Of a stretch of 64,000 nucleotides of DNA, positions 42,624 to 50,507 are shown piece after piece (positions within the stretch are counted from its first letter, which is position 1; each line of letters opens with the position of its first letter). The stretch spans positions 1 to 64,000 of the forward strand of contig SZPM01000009.1 of assembly GCA_030263715.1 (NCBI GenBank). The letters are read 5' to 3'. A program made the translations under genes and the position numbers. Source of the stretch: ATM1 sp003577165. GTDB taxonomy: Bacteria > Armatimonadota > Fimbriimonadia > Fimbriimonadales > ATM1. A model generated the notes under the pieces. It had not been told where the DNA came from. It did no database searches and saw only the letters and a list, made by a program, of their open reading frames with translations.

Positions 42624-44031
42624 ACTTGTTGGTTCCGGGCTTGCAGCGCAGCGCCTTCTTGTGTCCGTGACTGCGCACTTCGAGGACGACTGCATTTTCG
42701 GTCGTGACTTCGATTCGAATCGGGTCGCTCGTTGCTGCCCGAGGCTCTGCGATCACCGATAGGTGATTGTCGCCAAACCGCAGATTCTGTATCCCGTGAC
42801 GATCCAATCTTCGGATTCGCCAGACAAGAGTGTCATGTTCAGCGTCCATCTCAAATCCCAGCACGAACTCGAGAAATCCTGCGATGGGGATCAAGCCGGC
42901 GACGGGCGTGTTGGCCGCCGCTCCTTCTGCGGGACGCCGCGTCTCGGCGCCGTACTCTTCGTACAGGTCATGCTTCTCCCCCCCCGATCGAAGGAGGTTT
43001 CGCAGAATCTCGGTGGCAGAGGACTCGGCCCTGGCTTCTGAACCGAAATCGCGGAGCGCACGCAGCGTCAGGTATTGAAAGAGGGGCTTCACTCCGCGTG
43101 TGCCGTCGTATCCAGGCGCGGTGGGGGGCACGATGGGCCAGAGCATGGGCCGCGCGAACCGAGCGCGATCATTGAGAGCTGCGGCCAGGGCGTCTGTTTT
43201 CGATGCGTCGAGGTCGCTCAGCGACGAAGCCCAGATCGGAAGCAGGCTGAGCGGCTCCGCCTGCGCGTCGGCAGAATCTATTGCGAAGAAGAACTTCGCG
43301 TCCTTTCTCCAGAGGTCCATGAGACGACGCCGATCCTCGTCGTAGATCTGTCGATAGGCTGCGAGAGCATTGGACAGACCCAGGCGACCCGCGAGTTCTC
43401 TAAGGGAGGCGGAGTCGTAGAGGAGAACCGCCGCCGCCTCTGCCGTCTCGGAGAGGCCAGTGGCGGTCTGTTGCGCAGGCAGCATCGAGTAGCGAGCGGG
43501 GACGGTCAGCACGCCGGGCGTGGCCGCACAGCGGCCGCGAAGCCATGCGCTTCTGCGGGCGACCTGCGAAAGCAGCGGACTCAATTTTTCACGAGAGGCG
43601 GTTGCGCCGTATAGGTCAGAAGCTGCGAGGGCGTAAATCGGAAATCCCGTCGCTTCTCCGGCAACCGAAAGGTCATCGAGAGAGACCCGCTCGGGCGCTA
43701 GACCCGACTCCTCGACGAAAAGGGACGCCGCTACGACGCTGTCGATCGCAGGCGTCGCTGCGATCGCCCACTTCGCGTACAGGGCGGACACCCAGGCGTC
43801 GTCGAACCTCAGTTCCCCGCCAGGCGCGAGCACGCGGGCCGGGAGGCCGGGATGCGACGGGACTGTGAGGACCTGTGCATGGTAGTTCTCCCACGCCTTC
43901 CAGTACAGGTCGACGAACTCGGGAGTCCCGTCTGCGATCGGCACGGGCGTGCCCGCTCGCCAACCGAGTTGGGCCACAATCAAAGCGAAGGCACCGACCG
44001 ACATGCTGATAGGAGTTTGACGGAAGTCCAC
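42607..44031 (-). CDS. GH63-like (alpha/alpha)6-toroid protein, possibly exported
   Basis: The 474-residue protein begins MDFRQTPISMSVGAFALIVAQLGW; GTG 44031 is used, though ATG at residue 10 is possible and would give a cleaner hydrophobic start. The body resembles the mannosylglycerate-hydrolase/GH63-like toroid: FVDLYWKAWENYHAQVL, LRFDDAWVSALYAKWA, ETAEAAAVLLYDSASLREL, LWRKDAKFFFAIDS, ARPMLWPIVPPTAPGYDGTRGVKPLFQYLTLRAL and KHDLYEEYGAETRRP. In active relatives the last motif reads YNPETG-like with a catalytic Glu, and an Asp comes from the first part, here DDAWVS. Activity is plausible but not certain. The ending is a beta domain typical of these enzymes. Confidence 0.7.
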   Translation of the reverse strand: MDFRQTPISMSVGAFALIVAQLGWRAGTPVPIADGTPEFVDLYWKAWENYHAQVLTVPSHPGLPARVLAPGGELRFDDAWVSALYAKWAIAATPAIDSVVAASLFVEESGLAPERVSLDDLSVAGEATGFPIYALAASDLYGATASREKLSPLLSQVARRSAWLRGRCAATPGVLTVPARYSMLPAQQTATGLSETAEAAAVLLYDSASLRELAGRLGLSNALAAYRQIYDEDRRRLMDLWRKDAKFFFAIDSADAQAEPLSLLPIWASSLSDLDASKTDALAAALNDRARFARPMLWPIVPPTAPGYDGTRGVKPLFQYLTLRALRDFGSEARAESSATEILRNLLRSGGEKHDLYEEYGAETRRPAEGAAANTPVAGLIPIAGFLEFVLGFEMDAEHDTLVWRIRRLDRHGIQNLRFGDNHLSVIAEPRAATSDPIRIEVTTENAVVLEVRSHGHKKALRCKPGTNKFTVAP

Positions 44032-44098
44032 CCGAATGGTGGGAGGAAGTCGCCGAAACTCCCGGCGGGGGTCTTCGTATTGGAACTGGGAGAAGTCT

Positions 44099-44788
44099 AT
44101 GTTCGCCGTTTTTGTTGCCGCCGCAGCCCTCGTTACACCGACCGGCTCTCTCGAGCCGCAGACCTACTCAGGAAGCCAATACGCGCGCTCGCGCGCGGCC
44201 CAAGTTCGCGTTTTGAACGCGATCGTGGACTACCAGGTTCTGACAATTCAGATCGGCGAGTGGCAATGGACCGGGATCCCTTACGGCCAGCGAACGGCGT
44301 ATGCGGACGTCGAGGTCCCCTCTCGCAGGGTTCCGACCCACGTGCTCACTTGGCAAGGCGAGCGCCTCTCCAACGACGTGATGATCGAACTCCAGCCGGC
44401 GTATCCTCACACGGTCATCCTGTGCGGTTTCGTAACCGTATCGGGGAACTTCCAAACCGTGGTTCTTCGAGACTCGACGGCGGGCCGGCCATCCATGTCG
44501 AGCGCGCAGTTTCAATTCGTCAACGCGATGTCCGACGGCGCAGCCGTGAAGGTCGAATTGGACAAGAAGCCCCTAAACGGATACCCCGTGCTCCAATTCG
44601 GCGCCTCGACGAAGGTGATCGGATATTCGCCGGACGAGTATGAGGTACGGCTCTTGTCGGCCGCAGGGCAAGAACTCTATAAGACGACGTTCCGTGCGAA
44701 CGCGGGAACGAGATACACGGCGGTGGCGATGGGAGCGGTCGGGCAGGCGGCGAACCGCGCGCCGAGGCTGTTCTTCTACTCGTTCTGA
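44099..44788 (+). CDS. DUF4397-domain secreted protein
   Basis: Start at ATG 44099 has a Shine-Dalgarno GGGAG 7 bases before it and a signal peptide (MFAVFVAAAALVTPTGSL). The 229-residue product contains two DUF4397-like halves: AQVRVLNAIVDYQVLTIQIGEWQWTGIPYGQRTAYADVEVPSRRVPTHVL and AQFQFVNAMSDGAAVKVELDKKPLNGYPVLQFGASTKVIGYSPDEYEVRLL. Each starts with a 'VRVLNA'/'FQFVNAM' strand and proceeds through a Gly-Tyr turn. These are extracellular beta domains without catalytic sites. It runs toward the DprA-like gene, leaving 7 bases between stops. Confidence 0.75.
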   Translation: MFAVFVAAAALVTPTGSLEPQTYSGSQYARSRAAQVRVLNAIVDYQVLTIQIGEWQWTGIPYGQRTAYADVEVPSRRVPTHVLTWQGERLSNDVMIELQPAYPHTVILCGFVTVSGNFQTVVLRDSTAGRPSMSSAQFQFVNAMSDGAAVKVELDKKPLNGYPVLQFGASTKVIGYSPDEYEVRLLSAAGQELYKTTFRANAGTRYTAVAMGAVGQAANRAPRLFFYSF

Positions 44789-44795
44789 CGGGATC

Positions 44796-45662
44796 TCACG
44801 CGGCCCCTCTGCTGAGGGATTCTAATACCGCAAAAAGACGGCCTTCGAGTTCGGCTTGAGACGACACGGTCGGAAGCCCGATGCGCGCAAGCGCGTCGTT
44901 TCCGCTGCTCGGCTCTCCTGCCATGTACACGAAGATCGGGCAAAGGCGCAGGCGCCGAGCGGCGATCACGCCGGACCATGTCCCGCCCGCTGAAAAGCGG
45001 CTGGCGATCACGAGGGCAGCGCAAGCGGATCCGTAGACCCAGCGGTTGCGGCGATGCGCACCCTCGACGCTGAAGGCCGGAGCCGCTGGGTTGATCGTGG
45101 CTTCGCCCCAGAGTGGGCGCGCGCCCTGTCCCCCGCCGGGCAGCAGAGACAGAGCGAGCCCGCCTGATGACACGCACGTCCCAAGCGCCAGGGAGTCCGC
45201 GCCTTCCGCACCTCCGCTCACGACGGCCATGCCGAGCCTGGCCGCCGCTGCTCCCGCCGCCTCTGCCATTTGTGCTTCCTCGTCGGAGAGACGCCGGCTC
45301 CCGACCACGGCGAGCCAGTGCGACTCCTGGGAGGGAAGAGCACCCCGATGCCAAAGGATCGGGGGCAGAGCGCGTCCGAGGGCAAGCAGGGCCCTCGCCG
45401 GGAGGATGCGAGAAGCCGGCGCGGCCACGCGCCATCCGCGAGGCGGTTTGGGGGGAGAGAGGTCTGGCACAGCGAGGAAGCGCTCGGCGAACGCCGCCTC
45501 GTCGAAGAGGCCCCGGGCGCGCAACTCTTGGGGCCAAGAGGATGGCTCGGCGACGGACAGCACCTGCCAGACGGGAAGCCAGGCGGAGGGCCTGCGCTGC
45601 GCCACACCGCCTGGGCCGAATAGGCGAAGCAGGAGGCGCTCTGCTGGCGACGGAGGCGGCAT
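44796..45662 (-). CDS. DprA/Smf-like DNA-processing protein, divergent
   Basis: DprA loads RecA on incoming single-stranded DNA in natural transformation. Rossmann-fold marks are present: WLAVVGSRRLSDEEAQMAEAAGAAAARLGMAVVSGGAEGADSLALG (VGSR and SGGA.GAD), then NRWVYGSACAALVIASRFSAGGTWSGVIAA, which takes the place of the usual NR.IAGLS and GS. It is only 288 residues and lacks the extended SAM-like domain. The local GC content looks well above the neighbours (C/G at nearly all third positions), hinting at transfer or strong codon bias. TAATAT ends 6 bases before ATG 45662. An alternative reading is a LOG/DprA-type protein with another role. Confidence 0.72.
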   Translation of the reverse strand: MPPPSPAERLLLRLFGPGGVAQRRPSAWLPVWQVLSVAEPSSWPQELRARGLFDEAAFAERFLAVPDLSPPKPPRGWRVAAPASRILPARALLALGRALPPILWHRGALPSQESHWLAVVGSRRLSDEEAQMAEAAGAAAARLGMAVVSGGAEGADSLALGTCVSSGGLALSLLPGGGQGARPLWGEATINPAAPAFSVEGAHRRNRWVYGSACAALVIASRFSAGGTWSGVIAARRLRLCPIFVYMAGEPSSGNDALARIGLPTVSSQAELEGRLFAVLESLSRGAA

Positions 45663-45668
45663 GTAAGA

Positions 45669-45674
45669 ATATTA
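45669..45674 (-). promoter_or_regulatory. -10 box of the DprA-like gene (leaderless type)
   Basis: Minus-strand TAATAT, 6 bases before ATG 45662, in an AT-rich patch (45663-45698) that stands out from the surrounding GC-rich DNA and also contains TACTAT (45681-45686) facing the mannosidase operon. Confidence 0.5.
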
Positions 45675-45766
45675 CCTAAATACTATATGTAGGAGAAATG
45701 AGCGGGGCGGGCGACAGGCCCAAAACCTGGCACAATAGCCGCCGGCCTCAGGCCCCCCGGACACCC

Positions 45767-48700
45767 ATGCTCAAGCACCCTGAAATCACCGAACGACGCA
45801 TCGACCTCTTCCTGCGCACCGAACTCGAGCCTCGCGTATACGGGGCCAGGCAGCCGCTCTCCATCGAGTTCAGTTCCGAGGCTCACCGCGACGCTCGGGA
45901 GGCTGCTAAGGGCAAGTTCGCAAAGGTGGGACCGGGCTACAAGTGGGGTCCGGTGTGGCGCACGGTCTGGTTCCGTGCGCTCGGCTCGATCCCAAGGGCA
46001 TGGGCGGACCGGGAAGTGGCGGCGCAGATCGAAGTCGGTGGGGAACGAACCGTTTGGAAAGGGAGTGTGCCTGTGTGGGGCTTGGACGGGCCGCACTCCT
46101 GGTACGCGATCACGCCTCAAGCCCGAGGCGGAGAAAAGGTCGAAGTCTATGTAGAGGCCTATGGGACGAACCCGAACGTGCGGGTCCACGGCCAGTTCGA
46201 GGATCCGAAACCGAAGCCGTTCGAGGTGAAGGGCGCGTGGATGGCCCCATTCGACCGAGACCTGTGGCAACTGCTTTTAGACTGCAAGTTCTGCCAGAAC
46301 CTCATGACGACCCTGCCAAGAGGAGACGCCGCGCGCGAACACATCCTCCGCGCGCTCAACGCAGTCGTCAACCAGTACGATGCATCTCGGAAGCAAAGCG
46401 TGTCCGAATGCAGGAAATTGATCGCGGAAGCGACGTCCGGCAGAAGGGTGGACCTTTATCACAACGTTGCGCCGTTCGGGCACGCGCATCTCGACTCCGC
46501 TTGGCTCTGGCCGGTGCCGATCACGGTCAAGAAAATGGCGCACACGACGGCGACTCAGATCGCCCTGATGGATCGCTATCCAGAACACCTGTTCGTTCAC
46601 AGTCAACCTGCGCAGTACGAGTGGCTGGAGCAGCAGTATCCAAAACTCTTCGATTTAGTGAAGGGGAAGATCGCCTCGAAGCAGTGGGAGCCCGTCGGGG
46701 CGATGTGGGTGGAGGCGGACACCAACGTCCCGAGCGGGGAGTCGCTGGTTCGTCAACTTCTTTACGGCGTTCGCTATTTCGAGCGGAAGTTGGGAGTGCG
46801 GGTCAAGGACCTGTGGCTGCCCGATGTGTTCGGATACTCGGCCGCATTGCCTCAAATCCTAAAGAAGGCCGGAATCGATTACTTCCTCACACAGAAGATC
46901 AGTTGGAATCAGTTCAATCGGTTCCCACACAACACCTTCTGGTGGCAGGGGATCGATGGTTCGAGGGTTTGGTCGCACTTTCCGCCGGCCGACACCTACT
47001 GCGGCATGTGCACGCCGGAAGAGTTGATGAAGCACGTTCGCGAGCACCGCGACCACGGCCGCTGCGATTACTCCGCCTATGTGTTCGGATACGGCGATGG
47101 CGGCGGCGGGCCGACCGCCGAGCACCTCGAGATGCTGAGGCGAGCCAAAGCGGCCCCCGGGCTCCCGCAAATCAGTCGCATGAGGGCGTCCGACTTCTTC
47201 CAGAGGGCGAAGGAAGAAAGCCGAGACCTGGCCGTTTGGTCAGGAGAACTCTACTTCGAACTTCACCGCGGGACTTACACGACGCAAGCCAACAACAAGA
47301 AGTACAACCGCTACGCGGAGTTCCTCCTGCGCGACGTGGAGTTGCTAAGCTGCTTTTCGCCAGGATTTCCGACCGACTACGCGGCCCGCGAGATCGAAGA
47401 CCTTTGGAAGCGCGTGCTGTTCAATCAGTTCCACGACATCATCCCTGGGACGAGCGTTCAGGAGGTCTATCGCCAGACCGATCGGGAGTACGCTTCGATT
47501 TTGGAAACGGCAGAGCGAATCCTCGGCGAGAAGATGGAAGCGATCGCGAGTTCGCAGAGCGCGCCGGACCAGGGACAAGCCTACTCGATGTTCCAGTTCG
47601 CAGACGTGCCGACGGAAGGGCGCATTCCGCTCACTAAGAAGTCGGGAGCAAAGTCCATCGTGTGTGGCGACGAAGAGGTGCCGGTGCAGGAGATCGTGGA
47701 GTTCGGGCAGCGGGCGCTCGTCTTCAAGACACCCGATGCCGCGTCGGGACGGGTTGCTGTGGCGGTCCTTTCGGACCGGGACCGCGAGGGCGACGAGAAA
47801 CTCCGCGCAAGCGGCAAGAAACTGCAGAACGAGCATTGGACGATTCGATTCGACTCCCACGGCAACCTAACGAGCATCGTCTCTACGGAGGACCAGTGCG
47901 AGTATTTGCAGGAAGGGAGCCTCGGGAATCTCTTTCAACTCTTTGAAGACAAGCCCCTATTCTGGAGCGCGTGGGACGTGGATCCCTACATGCTGGAGAC
48001 CGGCGTCGACTTGGTCAAGTCCAGTCGGTTCGAGATCGTCGAGCGCGGCCCCGTGCGAGTCGCGGCGGAGGTCGAACGTCGGTTCGGTGAAAGCCGAATC
48101 GTGCAGCGCATCAGCCTCGGGCCGACTCCCGGCATTCGATTCGATACCTGGATCGACTGGCGTGAGAGCGAAAAACTGCTCAAAGTCGCGTTTCCCGTAA
48201 ACGTGAACCCTTCGCGCGCAACGTACGAAATCCAGTTCGGGAATCTTGAGCGGCCGACACACCGGAACACCTCGTGGGATGCCGCGAAGTTCGAAGTCTG
48301 CGCGCACAAATGGGTGGACGTGAGCGAAGGGGATCATGGAGTCGCGCTCATCAACGACTCGAAGTACGGGCATGACGTCCACGAGAACGTCATCCGGCTC
48401 ACGCTGCTTCGCTCGCCGAAGGCCCCGGATCCGAACGCGGACATGGGCGTGCATCGTTTCACTTACGTGCTCATGCCTCACTTCGGCCCGTACAATTGGG
48501 CAGGCGTCGTGCAGGCCGCGTACGCGATCAACGCCCCGCTCCGCGTGCGTCCTTTGAAACCGGGCAAGGGAACCGGCGCACCCACAGACAAGTTCGTCTC
48601 GTGCGAAGACCGAAACATCGTCATCGAGGCGGTCAAGAAGGCGGAGGATGACAACTCGATCGTGGTTCGGCTCTACGAATGTCACAACGCGCGAGGAGCG

Positions 48701-48847
48701 GCGGAATTGCACTGCAGTAAGAAGGTGAAGTCCGCGACTCTCTGCAACCTCCTCGAGGAGCCGGTCACTTCGCTCGCAGTGCAGGACGGGGCCGTACAAT
48801 TCGATTACAAGCCTTTTGAAATCATCACGATGAAATTGGAAGTATGA
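45767..48847 (+). CDS. Alpha-mannosidase, GH38
   Basis: The 1026-residue enzyme has the GH38 zinc site and nucleophile: FGHAHLDSAWLWP (His, Asp; about residues 238-250), then VGAMWVEADTNVPSGESLVRQLLYG and LWLPDVFGYSAALPQILKKAG with nucleophilic Asp (about 350), QISWNQFNRFPHNTFWWQGIDG and ELYFELHRGTYTTQA. The C-terminal half is the all-beta mannosidase region, ending in LYECHNARGAAEL. It hydrolyses alpha-mannosides; class 2C1-type enzymes are cytosolic, and no signal is present. ATG 45767 matches the family opening (MLKHPEITERRID); an earlier ATG at 45698 has GGAG only 2 bases before it. First gene of an operon with sbcD and sbcC. Confidence 0.92.
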   Translation: MLKHPEITERRIDLFLRTELEPRVYGARQPLSIEFSSEAHRDAREAAKGKFAKVGPGYKWGPVWRTVWFRALGSIPRAWADREVAAQIEVGGERTVWKGSVPVWGLDGPHSWYAITPQARGGEKVEVYVEAYGTNPNVRVHGQFEDPKPKPFEVKGAWMAPFDRDLWQLLLDCKFCQNLMTTLPRGDAAREHILRALNAVVNQYDASRKQSVSECRKLIAEATSGRRVDLYHNVAPFGHAHLDSAWLWPVPITVKKMAHTTATQIALMDRYPEHLFVHSQPAQYEWLEQQYPKLFDLVKGKIASKQWEPVGAMWVEADTNVPSGESLVRQLLYGVRYFERKLGVRVKDLWLPDVFGYSAALPQILKKAGIDYFLTQKISWNQFNRFPHNTFWWQGIDGSRVWSHFPPADTYCGMCTPEELMKHVREHRDHGRCDYSAYVFGYGDGGGGPTAEHLEMLRRAKAAPGLPQISRMRASDFFQRAKEESRDLAVWSGELYFELHRGTYTTQANNKKYNRYAEFLLRDVELLSCFSPGFPTDYAAREIEDLWKRVLFNQFHDIIPGTSVQEVYRQTDREYASILETAERILGEKMEAIASSQSAPDQGQAYSMFQFADVPTEGRIPLTKKSGAKSIVCGDEEVPVQEIVEFGQRALVFKTPDAASGRVAVAVLSDRDREGDEKLRASGKKLQNEHWTIRFDSHGNLTSIVSTEDQCEYLQEGSLGNLFQLFEDKPLFWSAWDVDPYMLETGVDLVKSSRFEIVERGPVRVAAEVERRFGESRIVQRISLGPTPGIRFDTWIDWRESEKLLKVAFPVNVNPSRATYEIQFGNLERPTHRNTSWDAAKFEVCAHKWVDVSEGDHGVALINDSKYGHDVHENVIRLTLLRSPKAPDPNADMGVHRFTYVLMPHFGPYNWAGVVQAAYAINAPLRVRPLKPGKGTGAPTDKFVSCEDRNIVIEAVKKAEDDNSIVVRLYECHNARGAAELHCSKKVKSATLCNLLEEPVTSLAVQDGAVQFDYKPFEIITMKLEV

Positions 48848-49371
48848 GACTCAAGAAGGGGCGACTGCTCACACTCTTCGTAATCGGCGTACCGGCCGCG
48901 CTCGCGATCTGGCTCTGGCCGTACTTAGGCAAAATCCCGGCCGCGATCCAGATCTACTGCAGTCCGAAGCGTTCTTTCCATGCCGAGTCGAGTGAACAGA
49001 CTCTCAAGGTGCTCGGACAGGCGATGAAGACGTACATGGAGGCGGAGGGAGCGTATCCGCCTGCGGAAAGGTGGATGGACGCGCTCGCTGTGTACCTTCA
49101 CACCGACGACATGAAGCCGGAAGAGCAAGCGAAAAAACTGAAGCGTCCCGAATTCGAGGATTCAGCCGACGAGTACGGTTTCGCCTACAACGGGACGGTC
49201 GCAGGAAAGACGGCTGACCAGTTGGAAGACTTGGCCAGCACTCCTCTCCTCTACGACAGCGAGAAGACGAAGAGGAACGCGTACGACGACACTCCACTGG
49301 AATCCGCGCTGCCGAACGGAGCGGTGCTCTACGCGGACGGTTCCGTCTCCCGCCCCCCAAAGAATCGGTGA
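48844..49371 (+). CDS. Membrane-anchored protein, possibly pseudopilin-like
   Basis: The 175-residue protein overlaps the mannosidase stop (ATGA). It has one N-terminal span (RLLTLFVIGVPAALAIWLWPYL) followed by SSEQTLKVLGQAMKTYMEAEGAYPPAERWMDALAVYL and a C-terminal ALPNGAVLYADGSVSRPPK. The middle and end resemble type II secretion-like or DUF1559-type pseudopilins ('LG.A...Y..A.G.YP....W...L', then a final 'G.VLYADGSV'), common in planctomycetes and armatimonads. The canonical prepilin cleavage Gly-Phe is not obvious. Its place between a mannosidase and a nuclease is unexplained. Confidence 0.55.
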   Translation: MRLKKGRLLTLFVIGVPAALAIWLWPYLGKIPAAIQIYCSPKRSFHAESSEQTLKVLGQAMKTYMEAEGAYPPAERWMDALAVYLHTDDMKPEEQAKKLKRPEFEDSADEYGFAYNGTVAGKTADQLEDLASTPLLYDSEKTKRNAYDDTPLESALPNGAVLYADGSVSRPPKNR

Positions 49372-50507
49372 GAATCGCCCACTTCAGCGACACGCACTTG
49401 GGGTACATCGCTTACTCCCGGTTGGTCAACGGGATCAACCAGCGCGAAATCGACGTCTTCAAGACGTTTGAGCGAAATCTCGATTCGATTTGCGATGCGG
49501 ATGTCGACGTCGTCATCCATGCGGGTGACTTCTTCGATCGCGTGCGCCCGAGCAATCACACGATCGTCAACGCCTACAAGCGGATGCACAAGTTTCAGGA
49601 GCGGCGCGGATGGAGGCCCTTCGTCATCGTGGCCGGCAACCACGAAACGCCTTCGACCGCGGATTCCGGCAACATCCTTCGCCTGTTTGGCGACCCTTCC
49701 GGAACGGGAGGCATACCAGGGGTTCACGTGTTCTGCGACGGGATCGCGAGCGTCGAGATCGTTCCGGGCCTTTCGCTCATGGCGATACCGAGCCGAGGAC
49801 TGTCGGAGGTGGCGGCGACGACGATTCTTCCTGCGGGTGGCTCGAACGTCGGAGTGTTGGTGGCACACGGCCTCGACGTGTCGCTGAAACTGCCGAGCGC
49901 GAACTTCGATGCTCGAATGTTTCGGCCGTCCGAGTGGTCTTACATGGCGCTCGGAGACTATCACGTGCATCGAGCGCTCAGCAAGAACGTCGTTTACTCC
50001 GGCTCGACCGACTACACGAGCAGCAACATCTGGGAGGAAGTCGGCACGCCGAAGGGCTGGTGCTTGTTCGACTCCGATCGTGGGACGGTGGAGTTCATCG
50101 AGGTCGAGCCGGTTCGCGGGGTGTTCGACCTTCCTCTAATCGACGCGACCGGCCTCGACGGAGCCGAGATCTCTCGGCGATTGGAGGCCAACGCGACGTG
50201 GCCGCCCGAGCAGGATCCCATCGTTCGGCAGCGCGTTCGAGGCGTGCATCCCTCCGCGCGAAAGGAGATCTCCGGGTCGGTGCTGCGGGAACTGAAGTCT
50301 CGCTGCGCGTTTTACCGCTTGGCCCTGGAGACGGAGATCGTCGAGCCGGGGGGGGCCGGCGAGAGCGCGGGCCCGAGGAGCATTGACCATGCGTGGACGG
50401 AGTACGCCGCTCAGTACAGCCTCCCGGCAGACATCGATCGCGCTCGATTCGCGGAACGGGGCGCGCAACTAATTAAGGAATCGCAGGATGAGACTGCTGA
50501 GGCTTAG
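49368..50507 (+). CDS. sbcD: DNA repair exonuclease subunit SbcD/Mre11
   Basis: The GTG start overlaps the previous TGA (GTGA). The 379-residue metallophosphoesterase has the Mre11 motifs: RIAHFSDTHLGY (Asp, His), VIHAGDFFDRVRPS (Asp), VIVAGNHETP (Asn, His), VLVAHGLDV and MALGDYHVHRAL. With SbcC it cuts hairpins and DNA ends in a Mn-dependent way. It overlaps sbcC by 20 bases. The length and the C-terminal cap region fit a standard SbcD. Confidence 0.93.
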   Translation: MRIAHFSDTHLGYIAYSRLVNGINQREIDVFKTFERNLDSICDADVDVVIHAGDFFDRVRPSNHTIVNAYKRMHKFQERRGWRPFVIVAGNHETPSTADSGNILRLFGDPSGTGGIPGVHVFCDGIASVEIVPGLSLMAIPSRGLSEVAATTILPAGGSNVGVLVAHGLDVSLKLPSANFDARMFRPSEWSYMALGDYHVHRALSKNVVYSGSTDYTSSNIWEEVGTPKGWCLFDSDRGTVEFIEVEPVRGVFDLPLIDATGLDGAEISRRLEANATWPPEQDPIVRQRVRGVHPSARKEISGSVLRELKSRCAFYRLALETEIVEPGGAGESAGPRSIDHAWTEYAAQYSLPADIDRARFAERGAQLIKESQDETAEA

